Of a stretch of DNA of 64,000 bases, positions 44,489 to 53,810 are shown piece after piece. The position numbers and the translations under genes are program-made. Location: assembly GCF_003940805.1 (NCBI RefSeq), contig NZ_CP034328.1, forward strand, positions 1,091,001-1,155,000, given 5' to 3'. The notes beneath the pieces are model-generated. The model did not search any database. It saw only the letters and a list, made by a program, of their open reading frames with translations, and was not told the DNA's origin. Origin of the DNA: Tabrizicola piscis. GTDB taxonomy: Bacteria; Pseudomonadota; Alphaproteobacteria; Rhodobacterales; Rhodobacteraceae. The number at the start of each line of letters is the position of its first letter. Position 1 is the first letter of the stretch.

Positions 44489-47037
44489 GGTTGCTCTTCC
44501 TCGACCTGGCGGATGAATGCGGTGACAAGCGCAGAGCCATCCGTCAGCGCATAAGGGGTGAACCCTGCTTCTTTCTTGAAGAAGCCCTCGTCAGCCGACG
44601 TGTTCAGGACCACCCGCCCTGCACCCAGTTCCGCAAGCCGTTCGGCCAACCGCCCCACCGCCGCCGAGTTGACGGCATCGCCCATGTCGCGCACCAGAGA
44701 CCCTTCTGCCAGCGCCAACCCAGAGGTCAGAAGCCCGCCGTCATTCATAAGGTGATAGGCGATCCCGACGTCGCGCCCGATCAGCGGGTCCATCCCGTCA
44801 CCCTCGCGCCGGATCGGGCGGGCGATCATGTCGCGATAAAGCGCCGCCTGCAGGTCCCAGCCCGCCTCCATCCGCTTGCGGCGGGCTGATGTGCCGCTTT
44901 TCTTGTGGTCAACGATCAAGAGCGCCCCGTCCTGCAATTCAAGGATCGCGTCGGCCTTGCCATGCAGGTTGATGCCATGCGCTTCGCCCGACAGCCAAAT
45001 CTCGTTCCCGATGATCTTGGCCCCGAGCGCCAGCAAATGGTCGCGCCAGCGCAGCGCGGCCTGAAGGATCTCGCGTTCCAGTCCCTGACGCTCCAGGTCC
45101 CATGAGGCGCTGCGGAGGAACCCGGCGTGGCGGGTAAGCGCCCGATCATAGGCCTCGACGACCGCGACGGTCAGTGCCGCGGGGTCAGGAATGGGCTGAT
45201 CCTTGAGGAAAACATGCTCGAACACGTCATGGGCGATGCTGCCCTTGGCCATGACATCCAGTTCTTCGGCAGACCAGGACATGTCATTGGCCTCCACCTC
45301 TGCCAGAAGCCAGGCCAGGGGGCTGACCAGAAGCGTTTCCAACCGCGAGGGCGATTGTGGCTTTGTCGTCCCGTCATCCTTCCGGCGCAACGCCAGAAGG
45401 TCGCGGCCAGGGAAGTCCAGCGCCTCGGGCAAGTCGTGGGGGTCCGGCAAGGCCGTCAGGCGATGATACGCCACCGGCCAGTCGCCTGGCGGTGTGCGCG
45501 ACAGGTCCAGGATCAGGTCCGTCGCATCCTCGACACCCGCAATCACCCGCGCAACCAAGGATAGGCCAGCCGACGGTTGAAGTCGCGAGCCGGACAGATC
45601 GCGCCATGGGATCAGGAATGTGACAGAGCCTGAGGCGGATTGAAGCTGCTGATCGAACAGCGACAAGGCCTGGGCCAGCCCTTCGGCCCTGCCGCGGAGA
45701 TAGAGGCCCGCAGCTTCGCGAATGCGCGCAATCTCGCTGTCCAGAAACATCGGATTGGCGCGGGGGCGCGTGGGATAGAGACCGTCCGTGAAGTCCGTCA
45801 CGATCAGATGCCGACAGGGTCGCCACGGGCTTTCCTGCGCAGACCAGAGGCTGACCCCTTCAAGGTTGCGGTCAGGATCTGGAGCAGACTGCGGCGCAAT
45901 CTGGATGCCGCGCAGGATCGCCTCCCAATCCGGGTTGCCCTCACCGGGTGGGATTGGCAGGCGGGCGCGGACCTCTGCCCCTTGAGCGATCTGGTCGCAG
46001 ATGCGGTCGATCAGGAAGCGCAGTTGCGCAAGGCTGCCGGCTGACGCGCGAATGTCCGTCCAGAGGTCTTTGTGCGCGGGGGTGGGTGACAGGACATCGC
46101 CACGAAAATCACCCCCGACCAAGCTTTCGGCGAGATCGCGCCCGGTCTGTGCGGACCATGGCATCAGCGGGGCCAGGGCCAGACTTGCAAGGGCCATCGC
46201 AGGCGTGGGTGTTCGCTTGGCCAACGCCAGTTGAAGTGCTGTCTCACCAATGATGTCGCGCTCTGGCAGGGTGCCGGGAAGCCCGGAAATAGGCACGCCC
46301 TGCTCGGCAAAGGCGCGGGCTATCTGGCGCGGATCGCCAGAGACCAGCACTGCAATCTCGCGCGCGGGGATACCGTTTTCGATCAGGGCACGCGCACGGG
46401 CGGCTGCAAAATCAGCGCAGGCAGCCAAATCTCGCAGGCCATAGAAGGCGAGGCTGTCATCCATTGGCGCAGACCCGATCACTTTCGCTGCGATCCCGCC
46501 CTGCAAAGCGTGAAGCCTTGACCCTTCGACCGCCGCGCCCCCCTTGGCGGGTGTGGCCACAGCCCCGAATTCCTGCTGCAGCCGTTTGTAAAGTGCCTTC
46601 ATTGCGGCTGGCGCATGCGGATCGAGCGAGCCTTGCACCACCGGAACCGGATCAAGAAACCGCCCTTGCGGCAGGTCCAGCACATGGCGGACCGGGCCAA
46701 GCCCATCGGGCAGGGCATCGCCCATCCGTCCCCAGAGGTGGATCAGTGCATCCAGATGCCGCCCGGCACGGCTGTCTACTACCATCCCCACAACAGGCAC
46801 GCGCAGATCGGGTGTGGCCAGGACGAGATCTTCCAAAGCCGCCGTGACAGCAGAAATCGTCTCTACCGGCGCATTGGCAAGGCTCTCCTGCCAGACAGGA
46901 TCCGGCGCATCCGCAATCGCTCGTCCAGGCGCCCATTCCGGTGCCTTTGGGGCCAGAGAAAGTTCTGCCAGGCCCGTATCGGACAGGCGGTACTGCAAGC
47001 CGGAACGCGAATCAGCGACGAGAAAGGGGTAGAACAT
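44485..47037 (-). CDS. AddB-like PD-(D/E)XK nuclease
   Basis: An 850-residue protein. The N-terminal two thirds resemble AddB: a SF1 helicase fold without a Walker A, with FAEQGVPISGLPG and LIVTDFTDGLYP. The C-terminal region is a RecB-type nuclease (LHGKADAILELQ, LLIVDHKKSG) with the catalytic D-(D)xK. Shorter than chromosomal AddB (about 1000). Weak Shine-Dalgarno CAGG ahead of ATG 47037. First of five tightly packed genes, 111 bp after the phosphatase/hydrolase gene. Confidence 0.82.
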   Translation of the reverse strand: MFYPFLVADSRSGLQYRLSDTGLAELSLAPKAPEWAPGRAIADAPDPVWQESLANAPVETISAVTAALEDLVLATPDLRVPVVGMVVDSRAGRHLDALIHLWGRMGDALPDGLGPVRHVLDLPQGRFLDPVPVVQGSLDPHAPAAMKALYKRLQQEFGAVATPAKGGAAVEGSRLHALQGGIAAKVIGSAPMDDSLAFYGLRDLAACADFAAARARALIENGIPAREIAVLVSGDPRQIARAFAEQGVPISGLPGTLPERDIIGETALQLALAKRTPTPAMALASLALAPLMPWSAQTGRDLAESLVGGDFRGDVLSPTPAHKDLWTDIRASAGSLAQLRFLIDRICDQIAQGAEVRARLPIPPGEGNPDWEAILRGIQIAPQSAPDPDRNLEGVSLWSAQESPWRPCRHLIVTDFTDGLYPTRPRANPMFLDSEIARIREAAGLYLRGRAEGLAQALSLFDQQLQSASGSVTFLIPWRDLSGSRLQPSAGLSLVARVIAGVEDATDLILDLSRTPPGDWPVAYHRLTALPDPHDLPEALDFPGRDLLALRRKDDGTTKPQSPSRLETLLVSPLAWLLAEVEANDMSWSAEELDVMAKGSIAHDVFEHVFLKDQPIPDPAALTVAVVEAYDRALTRHAGFLRSASWDLERQGLEREILQAALRWRDHLLALGAKIIGNEIWLSGEAHGINLHGKADAILELQDGALLIVDHKKSGTSARRKRMEAGWDLQAALYRDMIARPIRREGDGMDPLIGRDVGIAYHLMNDGGLLTSGLALAEGSLVRDMGDAVNSAAVGRLAERLAELGAGRVVLNTSADEGFFKKEAGFTPYALTDGSALVTAFIRQVEEEQP

Positions 47038-47148
47038 GATTTGCCTGCTGACAGGAGGAGTGGGGTCAGTCTATGGAGGGGCCGCCCTAATTCAATGACT
47101 TGTCCGGCTTTTTGGGCAATCTTGTGACCAAGCCGACAGGGCCGCCGT

Positions 47149-48744
47149 TCAAGCCCCGGGGTAGAACGCAGATAGCTGCTCGGCTGAGTTGATATCCGAT
47201 GAAAGGCGACCGAAATCATGGACCAGCCGTGAAATGATATCACCGCCTTCAACGATCTCAGCCCACCTGTGCCGAAGCACAGCTGCGGGATCGAGCAAAC
47301 CCAGCATGTTGCCGGCAATCGCACTCGTTGAGTCACTGTCGCCACCATGCGTAACCGCAATCGCGAGAGACTCTTCAAAGGATTTGCCCGCCATGCAGGC
47401 GTAGAGTGCTATCGACAACGCCTCTTCTGCCGTCCAACCGCCACCAAGAGACTCGACTGTTTCAGCTGCACCGTCCCGAGGGGCGACAAGTGCCGCGCGA
47501 ATTGCCCGCGCAGTTTCTTCGCCCCCTTCCAGTCGCGTATAGGTCTCTGCTGTCCGCGTGGCACACGCCGCAAGTTCATTGCCAGCAGCAACATCGGCCA
47601 GCATCTCTGCCCATGCTGCGGCCGCAAGCTGACCGGTGACGTGACCATGCGTCAGCGCTGATGTGTCGATCGCCATCTGGCGCACCTGATCCCGCGGAAA
47701 CATCAAGGCGATCGGCGCAACGCGCATGATCGTGCCGCACCCCTTGCTGTTATTCCGCGCGAGGTCTCCGAAGTCAGCACTCGCCCCAAGCGAAGACAGG
47801 CAGGTATTGCCGGGCGCGCGGCGAACCCAAAGTCGTGGGTCTTGGATCAGGCCGACTTCATCCGTCTGAACCGCCGGTTTGCCGCCTTGGGTCTTGTACC
47901 AGCGCGAAAGCGCGTGGTGAATGATGGACGGTGGGTGGCAGATGCCTTCCAACACGTCCCGGATTTGGGCGCGCATGATCCCCTCGGCCGTGAACAGCGT
48001 CATCTGAGTGTCATCTGTCATCGCGCCGCGCAGCCCCATGTGCGGCGGCAGGTCCTTGATGCCGCCAAGGTAGCGACGGCGGATTTCGGCAAGAGAAAGA
48101 AATTCGATTTCGGCCCCGAGGCTGTCGCCGATGGCACCACCGAGGAGAGATGCGTGGAGCTGGATTGGCCGCAATCCCCCATGGCTGCCATGAATTTCCA
48201 CGAAACGTTCCTGCACACGGGTCTCGATCGCCCCTGGCCGCGCGGCCCGGACACTCGCCATGGCGTTTGTCGCTGAGCGTCCGCGTTCAATGAGCAAAAG
48301 AGCCGCTACCGTTCCGGCACGTCCCAGCCCGCCCCGGCAATGGACCAGTATACGGTCGCCGTTTTCCAAGGCGCGGTGGAGAATTGAAGACAGATGGCGC
48401 CAGCGCTCCATCGCCTCTGGCGTCGGCACGTCCACGTCGCGGATCGGGAAGTGATGCCAGTCCATTCCCCGTGCATTTACGGCGTCGCCAAGCCCTGACA
48501 CCGAAAGCATGTCGAACTCGTAGTCCTCGATCAGGCTCAGGACGGCTTTCGCCCCCCAAGCCTTGATCGCGTCCAGATCGACGCTCAGATCGCGGTTCCA
48601 CGCCCCGCCAAAGACGCTGTCACCCTTCTTGCCCGGGCAAAGCGTGAGCCCGAGCAGACCATTACCGATCGGAAGACTGTCGATACGAAGGGGGTAGGTG
48701 GTGCTGTCACGAAGCAAGCGGTGTTCCTTTTCTTTCGATTCCAC
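47149..48744 (-). CDS. Dual-specificity phosphatase - ADP-ribosylglycohydrolase fusion
   Basis: About 531 residues. The N-terminal domain (1-190) is a CDKN3/DSP-like phosphatase with P-loop VHCRGGLGRAG and an aspartate in HHFPIRDVDVP. The C-terminal domain (about 200-510) is an ADP-ribosylglycohydrolase: GGAIGDSLGAE, TDDTQMTLF and THGGDSDSTSAIAGN, the metal-binding motifs. It could remove ADP-ribose and phosphate from protein or nucleic acid. The start is uncertain: GTG 48744 has no good Shine-Dalgarno, and TTG 48717 lies 6 nt after AAGGAA. Likely a control enzyme of the array. Confidence 0.85.
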   Translation of the reverse strand: MESKEKEHRLLRDSTTYPLRIDSLPIGNGLLGLTLCPGKKGDSVFGGAWNRDLSVDLDAIKAWGAKAVLSLIEDYEFDMLSVSGLGDAVNARGMDWHHFPIRDVDVPTPEAMERWRHLSSILHRALENGDRILVHCRGGLGRAGTVAALLLIERGRSATNAMASVRAARPGAIETRVQERFVEIHGSHGGLRPIQLHASLLGGAIGDSLGAEIEFLSLAEIRRRYLGGIKDLPPHMGLRGAMTDDTQMTLFTAEGIMRAQIRDVLEGICHPPSIIHHALSRWYKTQGGKPAVQTDEVGLIQDPRLWVRRAPGNTCLSSLGASADFGDLARNNSKGCGTIMRVAPIALMFPRDQVRQMAIDTSALTHGHVTGQLAAAAWAEMLADVAAGNELAACATRTAETYTRLEGGEETARAIRAALVAPRDGAAETVESLGGGWTAEEALSIALYACMAGKSFEESLAIAVTHGGDSDSTSAIAGNMLGLLDPAAVLRHRWAEIVEGGDIISRLVHDFGRLSSDINSAEQLSAFYPGA

Positions 48745-48795
48745 TCAACACTACAGCACGACCACGTCATTTTCGGTCGTATCGGAGGCGAAGCT

Positions 48796-49737
48796 TCAAG
48801 AGGTAGACAAGAACCGCGCCTCGACCTGGTCCCCCCACCTTGCCAGATACCATTCCATTTCCTGCCGCCCCCCAGCGCGAAACCGAACGATCAGAGAACC
48901 ATCTTCCAGACGCGCAGTCTGCTGCCTTGGATGAAACATATAACCTGCAGCCTCATCTGCCACGGCTGGCAGAAACCGCCATTCGACGTCCTGCGGTTCT
49001 TCGCGCCAGATGCCGAAGCTCTCTGAAAGCCATTCTTGCAGATCGAAAGCAACGGGGCGTTCATAGACATCGGCTTCCAGTGAGATCCGCTCGAACCCTG
49101 CGAGAGCAAACAGGCGCAGATCGTCCTGATACTCGCTCCAGGCCAGCAAGTACTGGCGCCCTTGCCCGAACAGCATCGCAATCGGCCCAAGCCTTGCGTT
49201 GCGCGAAAGCTTTGCGGTGCTTCGGGCACGGTGATCTGCAGAAATCATCACGCCCGCAAGGATTGCCTCACGCAGGGACGAAAGGATTTCGGGAGCAATC
49301 CTTTCGCGAGGTCCGGGTCGAAAGGCTACGCCATCACCCATCAATTGTGCCTCCAGATCAGCGGCCATAAGTCGGCGGCGATCCTCACGAAACATGGCTT
49401 GCACCTTGGTCAACAGGTGCTCGAGCGCATCAGCCGTGACCTCATCCCCCTCGCGCCGGGCAATCGCGGCGGCACGGTGGCCGGCGGTCAGTTCATCGAG
49501 CGTCGGCTCCACCATCCGCCCCAATGATCCCGGTGGAAAACGCCAGTACTTGCGGCCGCTTTCGCCGGAAAGCTCCTCGATCTGCGGGTAAGCATTGCGC
49601 ACGGCATCGCGCATGCGTTCTGCCGTGCGTCGGGATACGTCGAACTCTCGTTCGATATCGGCAAGCGATACTCCCTCGGCTGATCCCTGCATCCGCAGCG
49701 CCAGTTTCTGCAGATCTTCCTGACGGGCGTAACGCAT
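48796..49737 (-). CDS. WYL-domain transcriptional regulator
   Basis: A 313-residue regulator: N-terminal HTH (GVSLADIEREFDVSRRTAERMR) and a WYL-like sensor domain (GPIAMLFGQGRQYLLAWSEYQDDLRLFAL) with its C-terminal extension. Start ATG 49737 (MRYARQEDLQKL) because GGAGG is 5 nt upstream; the frame is open further into the AAA+ gene. WYL proteins regulate many defence systems by binding nucleic acid or nucleotides. 49 bp after the AAA+ stop. Confidence 0.88.
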   Translation of the reverse strand: MRYARQEDLQKLALRMQGSAEGVSLADIEREFDVSRRTAERMRDAVRNAYPQIEELSGESGRKYWRFPPGSLGRMVEPTLDELTAGHRAAAIARREGDEVTADALEHLLTKVQAMFREDRRRLMAADLEAQLMGDGVAFRPGPRERIAPEILSSLREAILAGVMISADHRARSTAKLSRNARLGPIAMLFGQGRQYLLAWSEYQDDLRLFALAGFERISLEADVYERPVAFDLQEWLSESFGIWREEPQDVEWRFLPAVADEAAGYMFHPRQQTARLEDGSLIVRFRAGGRQEMEWYLARWGDQVEARFLSTS

Positions 49738-49786
49738 GGATCCTCCGGGCAATATTCCGCTACCTTTGCGGCGACCCATTGGGCCG

Positions 49787-51790
49787 TCAACGGCCAAAGC
49801 CGATCGGACGTCCCGCCCCCACCTTGGAGGTAGCCTCGCGGGTCAGTTCGCGCAGGATTTCTTGCGGCTCTGCCTCGCCGAGCGCAAGCATCCTGCGGGC
49901 CACATTTGCGAAATCTCCGAGAGCAAGTCGTTCGAGTGCGGACAACCCGGCGGGAGGTGGGCACAGAAAATGCGCGGCCCACGCTAGCGGGAGTTGATCG
50001 GAAGACAGAAAGTCGAAACGAATACGGAAGGTGAACCGGCGCTGTGTAGCCGGGTCGAGGTTCTCCGCGAAGTTCGTGGTGCAGACAAAGGGCAGCGGGT
50101 GGCTTTCCATCCATGTGAGCATTTCATTGACCTGAGAAACCTCCCAGCTGCGTTCGGCGCCGCGCCGGTCAGCCAGCAGGCTGTCCGCCTCGTCAAAAAT
50201 CAGCATGGCACCATCAGCGCGCGCCTCGGAGAAAGCACGCGCGATGTTCTGCTCGCTCCCGCCGACCCATTTGGACAACAGGTCCGAGGCGCGCTTTTCC
50301 ATGACCGGCATGCCGATGACCCGGGCCAGATGCCGCGCCCAAGCGCTTTTGCCTGTTCCTGCAGGGCCTTCCAGACAGAAACTGACACGACGAGTCGCAT
50401 CCAAAGCCGCCATTCGCGCTTCGACACGACCCAAATCGGCGTCAGTGCGAGCAAGGTCATGTCGCCAGGGTATTTCCGCGTGATGCTGCGGCGGGCTGTC
50501 CACCCCGCCCTTTGCCAGACGTGCGGCCGCATCGAGCACCTGGGAAACGACTGCTTGCCCACCATCGCACAGCCGCGCCACCCGCATCGCGTCCGACACG
50601 AGCGCGGGCGCCTGATTGTGCCGTTCCGCCAGAGCGGGCAGAACTGCTTCCGGAAGGCCTGCTGCATGTCGCGCCTCGAGCCGTTGCCATATCCGAGATC
50701 GGACACGGCCCGATGGCGGGCGCATGAGTGCGGAGTAGCTCATCCTCCGCAGAAAGGCAGAATCGCAAGCATCGACGGAGTTGGTGGTCCAGATCACCGG
50801 AATTGGGTTCGTTTCCAGCATCCTGTTGAAATGGACCTTCGACGGCGATTCGCGGCTGAAGAAGGCACCTCCTGTACCGAACAGATCTTCCATTTCATCA
50901 AAGAGCAGAACGGTGTCCGATCGCTGCCCCAGCATGCGGGATGCCATGCGCAGTTCGGCGAGGCGCTCATGACGCGACGGCGCTCCACCTTCATCGTCAG
51001 TTTCTCCGACCGAGCGTAGAACGGCTCCGATCTCGGCCGCCAGAACCTTGGCGAACTCTGTCTTTCCCGTGCCTGGCGGACCGTAGAGAAGGATGTTGAT
51101 GCCCGATTTTCGGCTGTCCAGCGCGCGGAACAGGAGGTCGCGCATGAGGTCCGCATCGTGCCCCAACCCTTCAAAATCCTGCCATTCAGCTTCGGGGGCA
51201 GCCGCACTGGGGAACATCAACGCGATCAGTTCGGCAATGCTGTCTACCTCGGCAAGAAGCGCGAATGTCAATCGCTCGGAAAGGTCAAAAGGCATGCGAT
51301 GGTTCCGACCGCTGCGGCCGCGCTGCACCAATCCCGAACTTGCCAACCGTCCAGTAAAGCGCATGGCCGCCCGGATCTCGGGCTCGGGCGCCAGGCAGAA
51401 CCAGGACAACAGAAGCGGTACGGTGACCTCTTTCGTTTCCAAGGCTCCATCGACAACATGTTCGAACCCGTCGAAGAGCTTGTAGAGGGCAACGAAGGTC
51501 AGCATCGACGTCTCGACCGGCGACAACCCGAAGTGATCCCCGAGAAGGGTCGCGTTGCGCTGCACGACTTCGCCCTCGCCGCCACCCGCGCCAGGGACGA
51601 GATTGCGGGCCAGTTCGCGCACTTTCTCCCACCAGATCGTGCCAGGCCGCGTGCGGGGACGCTCGGGGCAGTCCACCTCGGTCAGGTACTCCAGCCACCC
51701 GGGCAGTTCTTTGGCAATGCGGCTTGTAGGGCCGAAACGACTGGCTAACCGGGCGATCAGTTCAAGGGCAAGGTGTTGTTCGTGGCTCAT
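49787..51790 (-). CDS. Double AAA+ ATPase
   Basis: A 667-residue protein. After a helical N-terminal domain come two AAA+ modules: first GPPGTGKTEFAKVL with LLFDEMEDLF, second GPAGTGKSAWARHL with IFDEADSLLADRRG and arginine finger RRFTFRIRFD. Classic AAA (CDC48/FtsH-like) type, likely hexameric. GGAG lies 6 nt before ATG 51790. First gene of the minus-strand array, so it may be the sensing or remodelling engine. Confidence 0.88.
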   Translation of the reverse strand: MSHEQHLALELIARLASRFGPTSRIAKELPGWLEYLTEVDCPERPRTRPGTIWWEKVRELARNLVPGAGGGEGEVVQRNATLLGDHFGLSPVETSMLTFVALYKLFDGFEHVVDGALETKEVTVPLLLSWFCLAPEPEIRAAMRFTGRLASSGLVQRGRSGRNHRMPFDLSERLTFALLAEVDSIAELIALMFPSAAAPEAEWQDFEGLGHDADLMRDLLFRALDSRKSGINILLYGPPGTGKTEFAKVLAAEIGAVLRSVGETDDEGGAPSRHERLAELRMASRMLGQRSDTVLLFDEMEDLFGTGGAFFSRESPSKVHFNRMLETNPIPVIWTTNSVDACDSAFLRRMSYSALMRPPSGRVRSRIWQRLEARHAAGLPEAVLPALAERHNQAPALVSDAMRVARLCDGGQAVVSQVLDAAARLAKGGVDSPPQHHAEIPWRHDLARTDADLGRVEARMAALDATRRVSFCLEGPAGTGKSAWARHLARVIGMPVMEKRASDLLSKWVGGSEQNIARAFSEARADGAMLIFDEADSLLADRRGAERSWEVSQVNEMLTWMESHPLPFVCTTNFAENLDPATQRRFTFRIRFDFLSSDQLPLAWAAHFLCPPPAGLSALERLALGDFANVARRMLALGEAEPQEILRELTREATSKVGAGRPIGFGR

Positions 51791-52144
51791 TTCCATCTCC
51801 GTCTGTGTGATAGAGATGGCATGGCCATACGTCAGATTTGGACAGAGGTTTATGGCTCTAAACCAAGGTAGTGCATACGCCTACCGAAACGCCCCTCGAA
51901 ACTGACACTACCGAGAGGCGGGTGACATGTTGGTGGTCAGGCAATCGTCGCGCATCACGCATGGGCTTCCGTCAGAGGAGGATCTCTTGCAAGATGACAG
52001 CCAGTCTGCCGCTCGAGAGATTCCTGCAGTCTCGTGGCAAACATCGCGCCGGGCCGCATTTTTCGGACCCGTGCTCATGAGGCACCCGTCCGATATTGAC
52101 GCATGCCTATGGGAGAACGCGTCAGATGACCACGGGGGCAGGAC
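51791..52144. other. Divergent intergenic region
   Basis: No supported gene in this 354-bp stretch. It must hold the promoter of the eight-gene array (minus strand) and of the small gene at 52145. I see no consensus -35/-10 pair on the minus strand that stands out. Confidence 0.4.
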
Positions 52145-52342
52145 ATGAAAAGCCAATCGAGAACTTCAGGCGAGCGTGAAGCCGTCGGCATTCTGTATTG
52201 CCACGGATGGGGCTCGCGCTTTGACCCCTGCAAGGACAAGATCCGCGCCCTGCCAGTTGTCATGTTCGACGGCGGATCCCACCGCTTTGACCACATGGCA
52301 GAATTGATCGAAAGCCGACCGGATCTGTTCCACACCCGCTGA
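52145..52342 (+). pseudogene. Internally deleted alpha/beta-hydrolase remnant
   Basis: A 65-codon frame joining two recognisable pieces. LYCHGWGSRFDPCKDKIRAL is the N-terminus (oxyanion loop) of a YqiA-like esterase; VVMFDGGSHRFDHM is its C-terminus with the catalytic His. The middle, with the GxSxG serine, has been lost in frame. Starting ATG preceded by GGCAGG. Confidence 0.5.
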
Positions 52343-52413
52343 ATACAAGAAGAGCGAGCGGTCAAATCACCCCATCGCCAGAATCATGTACCGCGTCATC
52401 ACAGGAGAGCCAA

Positions 52414-52791
52414 ATGGCTGAAGTGCTTGAGACCATCGACGGGATTGCCCGGCGCCTCGGTCGGGACGTGTATTACCTTGCCCTTATCGACGATGACGGT
52501 GACTTCAGGGATATCTACACGGATGTTTCTGAAATCACATGTTGGCTGGATGCGAAGCAGATCGGCTGGAGCCTCTGTGCTGGCTTCGACGAAGATAGAG
52601 TCTGGATTGAAGGTGGGCCAGGCTGCATCTTCCTCGATATTCACCCCGACCATGGGCCTGAGGCAATGGAAATGGTCGAAGCACATTTCATGAATGCTGA
52701 GGGCGAGCCGGCCATTCCAGGCTATGTGCCGGCCATGCTGCGGCTCATGAAGGCGCTCAGCTTTGCCGGCAGGGACGATCCCGACTTCTGA
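52414..52791 (+). CDS. Hypothetical protein
   Basis: A 125-residue acidic soluble protein (MAEVLETIDGIARRLGRD), with AGGAGA 7 nt before the ATG. Aromatic and acidic pattern (YYLALIDDDGDFRDIYTD) suggests a small alpha/beta fold, perhaps an immunity-type or phage-like protein. No family recognised; 149 bp before the exonuclease gene on the same strand. Confidence 0.65.
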   Translation: MAEVLETIDGIARRLGRDVYYLALIDDDGDFRDIYTDVSEITCWLDAKQIGWSLCAGFDEDRVWIEGGPGCIFLDIHPDHGPEAMEMVEAHFMNAEGEPAIPGYVPAMLRLMKALSFAGRDDPDF

Positions 52792-52940
52792 GAGAACTTC
52801 TAAGCTTGTCTTTGGGGGCCCTGTTCAGGTGCATTTGGCAACTGGAAATCAGTCGACATTGGTCAGATAGCCCTGGAACGGGCACTATGCATCGTGTCAG
52901 TCGGCTTGCGCGCAAACCGGCAAAATGTCAGGAGTGACGG

Positions 52941-53654
52941 ATGACAAGCAAAGTGCGGCGACTGCGCGTGATCGACTACGAAACGACAGGCGTGCCCGAA
53001 GACACCGGGGCCGAAGTGATCGAACTGGCCTATGTCGACGTCGATCCCGATGCCTTGACCGTGACGGACAGATGGCAATCATTCGCCAAGCCCATCGGGC
53101 CCATACCGCCCCAGGTCAAGGCGGTGCATCACATTCTTGAAGAGGATGTTGCCGGGGCACCTGCGATCCGGGAACTCTGGCCGTTGCTGTTCCAGGGCTG
53201 TGCTACGCAGGACATTCTCGTTGCGCACAACGCCGCCTTCGAACAGTATTTCCACAAGGGTGATGGGCGGGCTTGGATCGACACCTACAAATGTGCCTTG
53301 GTGGTCTGGCCGGACGCTCCCGCTCACGGCAACCAGGTCCTCCGCTATTGGTTGAATCTTGACCATGCCACAGGGTTTGACCGCGCCGCCGCCATGCCAC
53401 CGAATCGTGCCTTGCCGGACGCCTACGTCACGGCCCATGTCTTGATCCGGCTTTTGCAGGAAAGCACGATCGATGACATGCTGCGTGTTTCGGCAGCACC
53501 CGCGCTGTTGCGACGGATCGGGTTTGGCAAGCACAAGGGGATCCTATTCTCAGAGGCCCCGGAAGATTACTTGCGCTGGATCGTGGAAAAGGCGGAGTTC
53601 GACACGGATGTCACCTCCACAGCTCGTTATTGGTTGGACCGTGGCAATAGCTGA
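52941..53654 (+). CDS. DnaQ-like 3'-5' exonuclease with DUF3820-like tail
   Basis: A 237-residue DEDDh exonuclease: RVIDYETTG (Exo I), VAHNAAFEQ (Exo II) and NRALPDAYVT (Exo III, H/D region). The C-terminal GFGKHKGILFSEAPEDYLRWI matches the DUF3820 motif found behind many stand-alone DnaQ-like proteins. Acts on single-stranded DNA or RNA. Probably independent of the array on the other strand. Confidence 0.85.
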   Translation: MTSKVRRLRVIDYETTGVPEDTGAEVIELAYVDVDPDALTVTDRWQSFAKPIGPIPPQVKAVHHILEEDVAGAPAIRELWPLLFQGCATQDILVAHNAAFEQYFHKGDGRAWIDTYKCALVVWPDAPAHGNQVLRYWLNLDHATGFDRAAAMPPNRALPDAYVTAHVLIRLLQESTIDDMLRVSAAPALLRRIGFGKHKGILFSEAPEDYLRWIVEKAEFDTDVTSTARYWLDRGNS

Positions 53655-53810
53655 AACATACACCACTCTTACTCTTTGCTGATTGACCAGGACGTTCCGC
53701 ATAGGGTTTCAACCAACAAAAGAGAACCTGTGCGCCAGACAGCCCTTCGCAATTGCATTGAAGGGTCAACGTACCTCATATTGCTGCAGTCGCACGACCA
53801 ATGTGGTTTC

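Noticed and set aside
41306..47037. The organism's housekeeping addAB
   Set aside because: Both proteins are shorter than usual, lie in a tRNA island and are overlapped with HKD and SNF2 genes. Not excluded completely, since the rest of the genome is not visible.
35450..51790. BREX, DISARM, Dnd/Ssp or Zorya identity for the large array
   Set aside because: No PglX/PglZ/BrxL, no DUF1998 protein, no DndB-E/SspB-D and no ZorAB motor pair were found among the products.
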